From: Eubacteriales bacterium
GTDB lineage: Bacteria > Bacillota > Clostridia > Oscillospirales > Butyricicoccaceae
Assembly (NCBI GenBank): GCA_030539335.1
Contig: JAUNSG010000010.1
Location: 29,914 to 93,913, forward strand
Direction: 5' to 3'
Length of the DNA: 64,000 nt
Numbering within the stretch: position 1 is the stretch's first letter; each line of letters starts with the position of its first letter. Positions 34,675-43,166 of the stretch are shown here, piece after piece. The notes beneath the pieces were generated by a model. It was given only the letters and a program-made list of their open reading frames with translations, did no database searches and was not told the origin of the DNA. The position numbers and the translations under genes are program-made.

Positions 34675-35496
34675 CTAAAATAGTTCCGGCTCCGCCCGGC
34701 GGGCAAAGCCTTCCTCAAGCTCGTGCTGATGATATAAGTACTTCTCATCATCATAATATTTCGCGTGCTGCGGACATTTCTTCACGCAAGCGCCGCATTT
34801 GATACAAATACCGGTCACCGCCCTGGGATTCCCCGCATCAATCGCTCCCATCGGACAGACGGTAATACATAGACCGCACTGGTCACAGCCTTCGTTTGTC
34901 TTGGGCTTGACCTTTAAAATATTTACTGGATTTCCAGCCCGGTCACGCGGGGTGTAATACGGTCGGAGCGGTGTCTGTCCCCGAACGGGAACCGGCCGCT
35001 CCGGCAGCGCCTCTGTCCCGGTTATACGTGCCGTCACCCGTTCCGCCAGTGTGTCCGCCAGAGCCAAATCCGCCGCATCCGGGCGGCCTGCCGCCAGGGT
35101 ATACGAAAAGGAGTGTTCCCCTATGAAGGCTCCGGCCGCGATCGTGTGAAAACCGCTGCTCTCCAACACATCCCGCAGCTCGATGAGCGCATCGTCGTAA
35201 TTGCGGTTTCCATACAGGACAACCGGCACCGCCGGGGTATCACAGCCGAGAAACCCGGTTCGGACAAATGGCAGCAAGAGATTCGGAATGCGTCCGGCAT
35301 AGACCGGAACTCCGAAAATCACCAGTTCGGTCCGGGATAACTCCGTCGTGTGCCTGCGCGCATCCGGCAGAGTGAAATCAACCGTGCGGCACGGAACATG
35401 CAGCCTATCCGCTGCCCGCTGTGCAATACGACACACAACGGTTCGGGTGGTGTCCGTCGCACTGAAATAAACCGCTGTCACAGATTGAACCTTCAC
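34675..35496 (-). CDS. EFR1-type flavodoxin/ferredoxin fusion protein
   Basis: The 273-residue protein joins a flavodoxin-like domain (about 5-160, AVYFSATDTTRTVV and FGVPVYAGRIPNLL) to two 4Fe-4S ferredoxin clusters (about 207-250: CDQCGLCITVCP and CIKCGACVKKCP). Such proteins move electrons in anaerobes; partners are unknown. It lies 30 bases downstream of the thioesterase gene and 12 before the lipoprotein. The FMN-binding first loop (SATDTTRT) is close to the family pattern. Confidence 0.88.
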   Translation of the reverse strand: MKVQSVTAVYFSATDTTRTVVCRIAQRAADRLHVPCRTVDFTLPDARRHTTELSRTELVIFGVPVYAGRIPNLLLPFVRTGFLGCDTPAVPVVLYGNRNYDDALIELRDVLESSGFHTIAAGAFIGEHSFSYTLAAGRPDAADLALADTLAERVTARITGTEALPERPVPVRGQTPLRPYYTPRDRAGNPVNILKVKPKTNEGCDQCGLCITVCPMGAIDAGNPRAVTGICIKCGACVKKCPQHAKYYDDEKYLYHQHELEEGFARRAEPELF

Positions 35497-35526
35497 CGCA
35501 ACGTCCCCCCTTTTGTCCCGTAGTCG

Positions 35527-35913
35527 TTACTTTCCTTTGCTGTTCGCTTTGCTCTGGAATTTGTCATTCTGGATGATAAACCGCTCGTGCGTACCGCCGC
35601 CGATTTTTCCCACTTCGTCATAGGCCGTAACGGAAAAGACCAGCTTGCGGCCCTTGACCTCAATCAGTTCACTCTCACAGCGGACCGTCATGCCGAGCGG
35701 GGTCGGTGCGTCATGTGTCACATTCAGCAGTGTGCCAACTGTACCACAGCCCTCGTCAAGATAGGGCTGGACGCTGGTCCACGCCGTCTTTTCCATCAGG
35801 GCGATCATGGCCGGTGTCGCCAAAACATCCAGTGCACCGCTCCCCATCGTCTTTGCCGAATTGGTATCGTCAACTTGAAGTTCACAAACTCCCTGAATTC
35901 CAGCTTCTAACAT
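35527..35913 (-). CDS. FlK-like hotdog thioesterase
   Basis: The 128-residue protein matches the fluoroacetyl-CoA thioesterase (FlK) family: MGSGALDVLATPAMIALMEKTA helix with the Glu residue, GTLLNVTHDAPTPLGM with the conserved His, and a late GGGTHERFII. The hotdog thioesterases of this branch split short acyl-CoA esters; a true FlK role is not implied, since the branch is broad and mostly uncharacterised. It is the first gene of a three-gene run with the EFR1 protein and acidic lipoprotein. Confidence 0.85.
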   Translation of the reverse strand: MLEAGIQGVCELQVDDTNSAKTMGSGALDVLATPAMIALMEKTAWTSVQPYLDEGCGTVGTLLNVTHDAPTPLGMTVRCESELIEVKGRKLVFSVTAYDEVGKIGGGTHERFIIQNDKFQSKANSKGK

Positions 35914-36200
35914 AACTATCCCTGCTTTCTATGATTTCTTCATTTTAACATACCATCTTGACCAGAAATCGTCAATAACCAGTTCTTGAATTTTTTGTAT
36001 CTTTTCCCCGAACAAACGCAAATGCCGAGAGAATTTCCGGAATTCCCTGTCATCCAAGGGATCACAAAGCCGCTCACAGAGAAAAAATTCCTCCCAAACA
36101 GAAACGATCCCAAAAACCCCTTGACAAAGTAGGTTTATCAATTTATTATAATATCATATAAATCTTCTAGGAAATATGAATTTTGAAGGAATGAGTATCC
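35914..36200. other. Divergent intergenic region
   Basis: These 287 bases separate the thioesterase (minus) from the peptidase (plus). Apart from the peptidase promoter at 36121-36149 I see no clear signal. A 70-codon minus-strand open frame (35929-36141) has no family resemblance and no ribosome site. Confidence 0.5.
36121..36149 (+). promoter_or_regulatory. Promoter of the peptidase-C39 operon
   Basis: Perfect TTGACA (36121-36126), 17-base spacer, TATTAT (36144-36149), 51 bases before the peptidase start. Confidence 0.75.
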
Positions 36201-37325
36201 ATGACAGAGATCCCAGTCAACCAAAGCAGGCTAATTTCGCTGTTTGGGCAGCTTGTCTCGCTGGACAGCCCCTCCTATGGAGAACGGGCAGTCGGTGATT
36301 TTCTCGCAGAAAAGCTGGCCTCACTCGGCGCTCCCCCACAGGAGGACGATGCCGCCTCCCGTATTGGCGGAAACTGTGGCAATCTGCATGCCCTGCTGGA
36401 CGGGGAGGAACCGCTCCCCCCACTGTTGTTCTGCGCACACATGGACACGGTGGAGCCGTCCTGCGGCAAAAAAATGCTGCTCTCGGAGGATGGGACGATC
36501 ACCTCGGACGGGACTACCGTACTCGGTGCCGATGATGCGGCGGCAATTGCGGCGATTCTGGAGGCGCTGACGCTGCTGCGCGAAAACGATCTCCCTCACC
36601 GCCCGATCGAACTGCTGTTCACTGCGGCGGAGGAGCCATACTGTGTTGGCATTCAGGCCTTTGATTTTTCCAAATTGGCCTCCAAAGAGGCATATGTGTT
36701 TGATCTGACCGGCGAGATGGGCGCTGCTGCGATACAGGCGCCGACCATCCTCTCCTTCACCGTAACGTTTTCCGGACGCGCGGCACACGCCGGTTTTGCA
36801 CCGGAATCCGGCATCCATGCCGTTCGTGCCGCCGCCTGTGCAATCACACAGATCCCATCCGGCCGTGTTGCGGACTCCACGGTGAATGTCGGTACGATTT
36901 CCGGCGGAACCGCCAACAACATTGTACCGGATTCCTGCTGTTTTACCGGTGAAATCCGAAGCTATACCGACTCCCATGCGGTCGATCTGTTGCATCAGAT
37001 CAAGCAAATCGCGCAGAATGCCGCAGAGCAGTTTGGCGCCTCCGTCGATGTGCAGGGAAACCGGCATGTCACGGCGTACCAGGTCGCATCGGATGCCCCC
37101 GTCGTGGCGCGCTATCGCCATGCCTGTGAACAGCTGGGATTGAACCCCACATTGTGCTCGACGTTCGGCGGCAGCGACAACAATCATCTGGTTTTGCACG
37201 GCATTCAGGGCATTGTCCCTGCAACGGCAATGTTCCAATGCCATACCTGTCACGAATACACGACGATCTCTGACCTGACGACGGCGGCCAAGCTTGCCTA
37301 TTCTCTTATGACCTCGAAGGAGTAA
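36201..37325 (+). CDS. M20/M42-family peptidase, tripeptidase T-like
   Basis: The 374-residue protein has the metallopeptidase motifs FCAHMDTVEP (metal His and Asp, about 78-87), GADDAAAIAAIL (bridging Asp) and FTAAEEPYCVG (catalytic Glu), then a dimerisation domain (about 185-290) and a late FGGSDNNHL with the last metal His. It resembles the PepT-like aminopeptidases that trim short peptides in the cytoplasm. GAAGGAATG precedes the start. It is cotranscribed with a C39-like protein 7 bases downstream. Confidence 0.92.
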   Translation: MTEIPVNQSRLISLFGQLVSLDSPSYGERAVGDFLAEKLASLGAPPQEDDAASRIGGNCGNLHALLDGEEPLPPLLFCAHMDTVEPSCGKKMLLSEDGTITSDGTTVLGADDAAAIAAILEALTLLRENDLPHRPIELLFTAAEEPYCVGIQAFDFSKLASKEAYVFDLTGEMGAAAIQAPTILSFTVTFSGRAAHAGFAPESGIHAVRAAACAITQIPSGRVADSTVNVGTISGGTANNIVPDSCCFTGEIRSYTDSHAVDLLHQIKQIAQNAAEQFGASVDVQGNRHVTAYQVASDAPVVARYRHACEQLGLNPTLCSTFGGSDNNHLVLHGIQGIVPATAMFQCHTCHEYTTISDLTTAAKLAYSLMTSKE

Positions 37326-37332
37326 CCTCACC

Positions 37333-37953
37333 ATGAAAATCCCTCTGCACTATCAATTATCCAATTACGACTGCGGCCCGACCTCCATGCTGAACGCCAT
37401 CGGCTTTTTGTTCGAACGCGAAACCGTTCCGCCGGAGGTCATCCGCAACATCATGCTGTACAGTCTGGACTGTTATAATACCGAGGGAAAGCCGGGGCGG
37501 CGCGGAACATCCTGCTCCGCTATGATGTTTCTGAGCAGTTGGCTCAATGACTTCGGTAAACTCGGCTTATTGCCTGTCTCGTCGGAATATCTATCCGGGG
37601 AACTGGTGTTTCTGGGACAACAGAGCCGCTTATCCGACGCGCTGCACCGCGGCGGTGCAGCTGTCGTCCGTCTGTTTTATGACGAATGGCATTATGTCCT
37701 TTTCACCGGCGAAAAGGATGGAAACATCTATCTGTTTGATCCTTATTATCGCACCGAAGCCTTTGAGCAGCCGGACATTCAAATTGTGCACGATCATCCG
37801 TTTGAATACAACCGGATTGTACCATCCTATTATTTTAATAACGAAAAAGAACAGCTGTATTCCTTCGCGACCCCGGACATCCGTGAGGCCGTACTGTTAT
37901 TCAACAAGGAAACCAAGCTGACGGCGGACAACACCATCGAATATTTTATCTGA
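37333..37953 (+). CDS. Peptidase C39-like protein
   Basis: The 206-residue protein starts with a papain-like C39 motif: QLSNYDCGPTSMLNAIGFL with catalytic Cys (about 14), WHYVLFTG with catalytic His (about 120) and LFDPYYR with the Asp. It has no signal peptide or membrane segment and no leader-peptide exporter around it, so it is a stand-alone soluble cysteine-protease-like protein. It sits directly after the peptidase gene, suggesting a joint peptide-degrading role; this is inference. Confidence 0.78.
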   Translation: MKIPLHYQLSNYDCGPTSMLNAIGFLFERETVPPEVIRNIMLYSLDCYNTEGKPGRRGTSCSAMMFLSSWLNDFGKLGLLPVSSEYLSGELVFLGQQSRLSDALHRGGAAVVRLFYDEWHYVLFTGEKDGNIYLFDPYYRTEAFEQPDIQIVHDHPFEYNRIVPSYYFNNEKEQLYSFATPDIREAVLLFNKETKLTADNTIEYFI

Positions 37954-37963
37954 AGACGCAAAT

Positions 37964-37991
37964 ACCCCCGAAGCGGCATTGCTTCGGGGGT
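37964..37991. terminator. Bidirectional terminator between C39-like and alcohol dehydrogenase genes
   Basis: Perfect 11-bp stem ACCCCCGAAGC / GCTTCGGGGGT (37964-37974, 37981-37991), 6-base loop; T-rich on the plus side, ATTTGCG on the minus side. Confidence 0.8.
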
Positions 37992-37996
37992 TGATT

Positions 37997-39166
37997 TTAT
38001 TTGTACGACTGTCTGAGAATCTCGATGCAATCCTCTTCCGTCAGCGGGACACGGTCACACTTGAACTGCGCACCCATGGTACTGCGGGCATTTTTTGCAA
38101 TCTGTTCGAATTCATCCGGCGTGATGCCATAGTCCGACATCTTCAGATCTGCCACACCACAGTCCTTCTGGAGCTGTTCCAGCGCATCGACAAAATCCAT
38201 CGGATCATTCGCCGTTTCGTTGCCCATCGCCTTTGCCAGATCAATCAGGCGCTCACGGCACTCCTCTTTCTGGGCGAAAAAGCGATAGTACGCAAGGCTG
38301 ATCATAATCAATCCCGCACCGTGCGGCAGATTGGAATGATAGGCCGACATGGCGTGCTCAATCGAATGTTCGGACGTCGTCGTGCCAACACTCATGACGA
38401 AACCGCCCAGCGTGTTGCCAAAGGCAATCTTTTCACGGGCTTCCTCATCCGAACCGTCATGAACCGCTCTGGCGAGGTTGCGTCCAACCATCTCTACGGC
38501 CTTGAGGGCATACATATCGCTCATCAGGCTCGCACGGGTGGACAAATAGCCTTCGGTCGAATGGAAGAGCGCATCAAAACCCTGGTATGCGGTAAATTTG
38601 GGCGGAACTGACAGCATGAGATCCGGATCTACAATGGACAGCATCGGGAAGGTATTGTCGTTGCCAAAGCCGATTTTCTCTTCTGTCGCCTCATTTGTGA
38701 CAACAGCCCACGCATCTGCTTCCGTACCAGTTCCAGCCGTGGTAGTGATGGCAATGATCGGCAACGGCTTGTTTTTCATACGGCCTGCACCGCCGGTACC
38801 GCCATAGACATAGTCCCAGAGGTCCCCGTCGTTCGTCGCCATAACGGCAATCGCCTTCGCAGAATCAATGCTGCTGCCTCCGCCGAGTCCTACGACAAAC
38901 TCACAGCCCTCTGCCTTGGCAAGCTGTGCGCCCTCCAGGATAACCGACTTCATCGGATTCGGTGCGATCTTATCAAAGACAACCGATTCCACACCAGCCT
39001 TTTCCAACTGCTGCTCCACACGATCCAGATATCCGTTGGCACGCGTGGATTTTCCGCTGGAAATCACGATCAGCGCCTTTTTTCCCGGCAGCTTTTTGCG
39101 GGACAGCCGCTCCAGTTGCCCTTTGCCGAACAAAATGCGTGTCGGAACATAATATTGAAATCCCAT
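37997..39166 (-). CDS. Iron-containing alcohol dehydrogenase (class III)
   Basis: The 389-residue protein has an N-terminal nucleotide-binding domain (GLGGGSSIDSAKAIAVM near 95, TTAGTGTEADAWAVV near 140) and the metal-binding helix domain with EHSIEHAMSAYHSNLPHGAGLIM near 265-285. It fits the butanol/propanediol dehydrogenase family, which reduces aldehydes with NAD(P)H in fermenters. The substrate is not evident. It has its own terminator and no metabolic neighbours. Confidence 0.93.
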   Translation of the reverse strand: MGFQYYVPTRILFGKGQLERLSRKKLPGKKALIVISSGKSTRANGYLDRVEQQLEKAGVESVVFDKIAPNPMKSVILEGAQLAKAEGCEFVVGLGGGSSIDSAKAIAVMATNDGDLWDYVYGGTGGAGRMKNKPLPIIAITTTAGTGTEADAWAVVTNEATEEKIGFGNDNTFPMLSIVDPDLMLSVPPKFTAYQGFDALFHSTEGYLSTRASLMSDMYALKAVEMVGRNLARAVHDGSDEEAREKIAFGNTLGGFVMSVGTTTSEHSIEHAMSAYHSNLPHGAGLIMISLAYYRFFAQKEECRERLIDLAKAMGNETANDPMDFVDALEQLQKDCGVADLKMSDYGITPDEFEQIAKNARSTMGAQFKCDRVPLTEEDCIEILRQSYK

Positions 39167-39249
39167 CCTTGTATCTCCTCTCGTTCGATTGTCTATGTAG
39201 TCGATGTGATTGTGTTATGTTATTATACCATACTTTGGGTGGAAAGAAA

Positions 39250-39990
39250 TTATTTTTTGTAAATTAACGGCGATTGGTCTCCGCGCTCTCCAATTCTTTT
39301 CGCGATTTCGAGCATATGTCTGCCATCCGTCCCACAGCAGCCGCCAAAGATTTGCAATGGGACAATCTCACGAAGCTTTATCATCGCCTCTGCAAGTTCA
39401 ACTGGGTCCGACGACTTCAACTCCTTCGAATGATCCAACTCCTCGTAGGACAAACAGGCGGTATTGGCCTGAATGCCAACAAAGCGGCTGCGCACCCATT
39501 CACAAGAATTGCATGGCTGCGATAACGCTTCATAAGCAATCGCGGGATGTACGCAATTTGTCATATATCCTGCGGGGCGGTATTCGGTGATCGCATTGAT
39601 CGAAGCGATGGCTTCGGAAATCGGCGTTCCATCGATAAGACAGCCGTCCTTCCGTATCGTAAAGCTGATCAGATACGGAATCCTTGTCTCCTGCGCCGCC
39701 CGTGCTATTCCGGCCGCTTCTTCCGCAGAGGGAATCAACGCGGCATACAGAAAATCAACTCCTGCCTTTGCAAAAAGATTTATTTCCCATCGATGAAATG
39801 CCTGTGCTTGCTCCAGAGAAAGCGCCCCTTCCCCGGTATACGCATCGCCTTTGCACCCAATCATCCCTCCGATGTACATTTCCAAAGCATTTTCCGCCTG
39901 TACCCGGCGCAAAAAGTCCACGTTGTCTTTTACAAGGGATGAAGAAAAGCGCGATGCCGCTGCCCTTTCCCGATTGGTTCTCCTCGTCAA
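39250..39990 (-). pseudogene. 5'-truncated homocysteine S-methyltransferase-like gene
   Basis: The reading frame matches cobalamin-free homocysteine S-methyltransferases from mid-protein on: TNRERAAASRF, FLYAALIPSAEEA, YLISFTIRKDG, TNCVHP and the zinc cysteines GGCCGTDGRHMLEIA. The usual first ~60 residues (the LLDGAMGTEL segment with the first zinc ligand region) are absent; the frame opens at a TTG without a ribosome site and runs into a stop just upstream, inside the bioB promoter region. It is probably a remnant left by deletion. A shortened product is possible but would lack part of the barrel. Confidence 0.6.
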
Positions 39991-40008
39991 CTTAATTTTA
40001 TTTTTCGG

Positions 40009-40037
40009 TTTACATCAATTTGATTTTGGAGTATACT
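40009..40037 (+). promoter_or_regulatory. Promoter of bioB
   Basis: TTTACA (40009-40014), 17-base spacer, TATACT (40032-40037), 39 bases before the start. GGGAGG follows at 40061. Confidence 0.7.
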
Positions 40038-40075
40038 ATAAAAGATACCAGAGAAATCATGGGAGGACAATGGAT

Positions 40076-41047
40076 ATGACCGTACAGGAAGCGAAACAAC
40101 AAGTTTTACGCGGAGAACCCATCACGAAAGAACAGGCTTTGGAGCTGGCGAATGCACCGCTTGCCGATCTGACACAGGCGGCCGACAGCATCCGGGAACA
40201 CTTTTGCGGAAATGGTTTTGATATTTGTACCATCATCAACGCAAAGAGCGGAAAATGTTCCGAAAACTGCAAATTTTGTGCGCAGTCTGCGCATTATCAT
40301 ACCGGAAGTGAGGAATATGCCCTGCTCGGTTCAGAAGAAATCGTGAAGCAGGCGACATACAACGCTGAGCGCGGTGTCCTGCGTTATTCGCTTGTGACCT
40401 CCGGACGGCGGCTGACCGAACAGGAGGTCAACACCGAATGTCAGAGCGTTCGCGCTGTACGCGAGGCAACCGATATCGCGGTCTGTATCTCCAACGGTCT
40501 GTTGGACGAGGCCTCCTATCGCAGGCTCAAAGACGCCGGCGCGACACGCGTACACAACAACCTGGAAACCTCCCGCCGCTATTTTCCGTCTGTGTGTACG
40601 ACACATACTTACGACGACAAGATCAACGCCATTCGCGCTGCACAGCGCGCCGGGCTTTCGGTCTGTTCCGGCGGTATTGTCGGCATGGGCGAAACGATGG
40701 AAGACCGCATTGACATGATTCTCGACCTGCGGGAACTGGGCGTCCGCTCCATTCCCGTGAACATGCTCAATCCCATTCCGGGAACGCCCTATGAACCGCT
40801 TACGCCCTTGACCAACGAGGATTTCTGCCGCATTGTCGCGGTATTCCGCTTTCTCATCCCGGAAGCATCCATTCGTCTGGCCGGCGGACGCGGCCTCCTG
40901 TCCGATCAGGGACGGGCCTGTTTCCGCTCGGGCGCCAATGCGGCGATCTCCGGTGATATGCTGACGACAAGCGGCATCACCATTCAAACCGATATGCAGA
41001 TGCTGACCGAGCTCGGATATGTTCCGCAGCTGTGTCATGATGTCTAA
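40076..41047 (+). CDS. bioB: Biotin synthase
   Basis: The 323-residue protein has the radical SAM motif SENCKFCAQSAHY (CxxxCxxC) near residue 60, VTSGRR, the second-cluster cysteines and NMLNPIPGTP. BioB inserts sulphur into dethiobiotin. Two ATG codons (40070 and 40076) lie after GGGAGG; 40076 gives a 9-base spacing and is preferred, while 40070 would leave only 3. No other bio gene is in the window, so the precursor may be scavenged or made elsewhere. Confidence 0.93.
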   Translation: MTVQEAKQQVLRGEPITKEQALELANAPLADLTQAADSIREHFCGNGFDICTIINAKSGKCSENCKFCAQSAHYHTGSEEYALLGSEEIVKQATYNAERGVLRYSLVTSGRRLTEQEVNTECQSVRAVREATDIAVCISNGLLDEASYRRLKDAGATRVHNNLETSRRYFPSVCTTHTYDDKINAIRAAQRAGLSVCSGGIVGMGETMEDRIDMILDLRELGVRSIPVNMLNPIPGTPYEPLTPLTNEDFCRIVAVFRFLIPEASIRLAGGRGLLSDQGRACFRSGANAAISGDMLTTSGITIQTDMQMLTELGYVPQLCHDV

Positions 41048-41071
41048 CCAGCACAATTTTTCCAAGAGAAA

Positions 41072-41112
41072 ACAGACGGAACGGCAAATCCCTGCTGTTC
41101 CGTCTGTCTTTT
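41072..41112. terminator. Terminator between bioB and the deacetylase gene
   Basis: Fourteen-base, nearly perfect stem starting ACAGACGGAAC (41072-41082) with GTTCCGTCTGT (41097-41107), followed on the plus strand by CTTTTCTTT; the minus side is also T-rich (TTTTCTC). Confidence 0.8.
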
Positions 41113-41114
41113 CT

Positions 41115-42122
41115 TTACTTCTCGTCTGTCTGCGACCCATTGTCCGCGCTGTCCTCATTGGACTGCTCTTCGTCGTTTGAGTCTTCTTCCTCGCCGTACA
41201 GTGTTGCATCCGTGAAGTCACTGTATACATGGCCGGGCTGCAGCTCTACGCCCTTGATCTGTGCCAGCTCCGACACCGTGACAAACGCATAGCCTTGCTC
41301 CTGCAGTTCATCAATCGCTGCAAGGACGCCTTCGACCGTTGTCTCATACAGGTCATGTTCCAATACGATGGCTCCATCCTGCGCTCCATCCAAAATACGC
41401 TGCTTGACCGTCCCCGCGTCCTGATCACGCCAGTCCAGCGTGTCCACATTCCAGAGAATGATCGGCATTCCAAGCTCCCGCATGACCTTGCGCACCGACT
41501 TGTCATGTGCGCCTCCGGGCGGACGCATGAGGGTCGGCTTTTCTCCGAGGTATTCCTCGATCAGATCGTTATTCGTACTGGTCTGCTCATAGCCGCCATC
41601 GCTGGTCTGTGTCGTCAGAATCTTGTGATCCATCGTGTGATTGCCGACTTCGTGGCCTTCGGCCAGATAACGGTCCATCATCGAATTGTAGTCCCTGACA
41701 CGGTAACCACAGAGGAAAAACGTTGCATGCACACCGCGTTCCTTGAGGCCGTCCAGCAGGCGTTCGGTTCGTCCACCTTCGTTTCCGGTTGGACCATCGT
41801 CAAAGGTAATGGCGATGTACTTCTCCCCGACCGGAATATTCAATTCCTGTTCGGGCTCCTGCGGTTCCATCGGAAACTCTTCTTCCAGTCCGCCGGTCAA
41901 AACCGCAGAGCCAATCTCTCCGGATTCCATTGCGTCCTGTGCATCTTCCGCTGCAAGCGCACTGCCGATCTGCTGCTCGGTTTTGTCTGTCGTACGATTC
42001 TCTGTCTCCTCGCCCACGGCGATCTCCGTCGGGAAAATAGAGCAGCCGACGATACCAATCAGCATCACAGCCGACATCATTATCGCTGTCAGAAGCAGGG
42101 CATGTCGTTTCCATTGTTTCAT
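41115..42122 (-). CDS. Polysaccharide deacetylase lipoprotein (NodB domain)
   Basis: The 335-residue protein has a lipoprotein-like signal (LLLTAIMMSAVMLIGIVGC) followed by a variable acidic region and a NodB domain (about 105-300): ITFDDGPTG (catalytic Asp and metal Asp), EVGNHTMDHK (metal His pair), LMRPPGGAHDK and IVLEHD. It removes acetyl groups from N-acetylglucosamine of peptidoglycan or other polymers at the outer membrane face. The start at 42122 is set by GGGGGAAA. The C-terminal tail is acidic and disordered (DEEQSNEDSADNGSQ). Confidence 0.9.
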   Translation of the reverse strand: MKQWKRHALLLTAIMMSAVMLIGIVGCSIFPTEIAVGEETENRTTDKTEQQIGSALAAEDAQDAMESGEIGSAVLTGGLEEEFPMEPQEPEQELNIPVGEKYIAITFDDGPTGNEGGRTERLLDGLKERGVHATFFLCGYRVRDYNSMMDRYLAEGHEVGNHTMDHKILTTQTSDGGYEQTSTNNDLIEEYLGEKPTLMRPPGGAHDKSVRKVMRELGMPIILWNVDTLDWRDQDAGTVKQRILDGAQDGAIVLEHDLYETTVEGVLAAIDELQEQGYAFVTVSELAQIKGVELQPGHVYSDFTDATLYGEEEDSNDEEQSNEDSADNGSQTDEK

Positions 42123-42295
42123 AAAATTTCCCCCTAACAATATCTGCACGCCGTGTCCAGTCCCCCTTGAACACGATCCATGCTAAAATTTTGTTTATTA
42201 TAGCATATCCAAACAGAAAAAGAAAGTCTCACATTTTTTATTTGTAATTAAATACCAATTGCACAAATGGATTGTCCAATCTTTTGTCTATGTTT

Positions 42296-42332
42296 CAAAA
42301 GGAAAGCAGCAGCCGTCTGATCCGACGACTGC
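42296..42332 (-). terminator. Probable terminator after cinA
   Basis: Nine-base stem (42309-42317 with 42324-42332, one G-T pair), then TGCTTTCCTTTTG on the minus strand. Confidence 0.55.
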
Positions 42333-42349
42333 CGCATAACGAGTTAAGC

Positions 42350-43144
42350 TTATGTATCCTCACGGATATAGCGGATATACTCCTCCTTTAGGATTGCACG
42401 GCATTTTTCGACCATCGCATTGGCGAGCGCAAGCGCTTCCTCCCGGTCAGCCGCGGACGCCGTCACGCGAATGAGACAGCCGTCATCCTTCGCATACGTG
42501 GCAACCGTTGGATTTTCGCTGTCCAGCAGTTCGCCAAGCGCGTCGGCAACGGGAGCTTCCCCGACAACCGCAACAGGGGCATGATCAAAATCCAGCATTT
42601 TGATATTCATGGAGACAAATACCTTATCACGGATACCGTTGAGATAGCGCTCACAGCACTCCTCAAACATCGGCTTCATTTCCTTCGGCGGTCCCGGAAG
42701 CAGGATGCACACCTTCCCATCCTGCTCCATGATACAGCCCGGCGCCGTGCCATGATGGTTATAGAGGATCATGGAATCATCCGGCACAATCGCCTGCTTC
42801 CTCAATCCATCCGACATCGGCACATCCAGCTCCTTGAGGTGCTGTTCCAGCATCTCATATGCCGTCTGATCGAGCACCGGCTTTTTTCCAAAATAGGAAA
42901 TCAGCATCTCCTTGGTCAGATCGTCCTTGGTGGGGCCGAGGCCGCCGGTCAGGATAACCATCTGTGCGCGGGAATACGCAATGTCCAGTGCAGACCGGAT
43001 GCGCTCCGGATTGTCACCGACAACCGTCTGATAATAGACCTCAATGCCCAGATCGGCCAACTTCTTCGCCAGATACTGTGCGTTGGTGTTGACAATATTG
43101 CCGAGCAGTATCTCGGTTCCAACACTGATTAGCTCCGCTGTCAT
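42350..43144 (-). CDS. cinA: CinA N-terminal domain protein (MoaB/MogA-like)
   Basis: The 264-residue protein has the molybdopterin-binding-like domain of CinA: ELISVGTEILLGNIVNTNAQYL, TGGLGPTKDDLTKE and LLPGPPKEM. It lacks the C-terminal nicotinamide-mononucleotide deamidase domain of full-length (about 410-residue) CinA, so it is the short (COG1058) form. The domain is linked to pyrophosphatase activity on ADP-ribose-type compounds. The last ~90 residues are an extra alpha/beta segment. It follows pyrB by 22 bases. Confidence 0.88.
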   Translation of the reverse strand: MTAELISVGTEILLGNIVNTNAQYLAKKLADLGIEVYYQTVVGDNPERIRSALDIAYSRAQMVILTGGLGPTKDDLTKEMLISYFGKKPVLDQTAYEMLEQHLKELDVPMSDGLRKQAIVPDDSMILYNHHGTAPGCIMEQDGKVCILLPGPPKEMKPMFEECCERYLNGIRDKVFVSMNIKMLDFDHAPVAVVGEAPVADALGELLDSENPTVATYAKDDGCLIRVTASAADREEALALANAMVEKCRAILKEEYIRYIREDT

Positions 43145-43166
43145 AACAAAAATCCTGCCCTTTCCG

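Noticed and set aside
35929..36141. A 70-codon minus-strand frame upstream of the thioesterase
   Set aside because: No ribosome site, no family resemblance, and its start lies within the spacer of the divergent peptidase promoter.
41800..42174. Alternative minus-strand frame inside the deacetylase gene
   Set aside because: It lies in another frame of a clear NodB gene and shows no motif.
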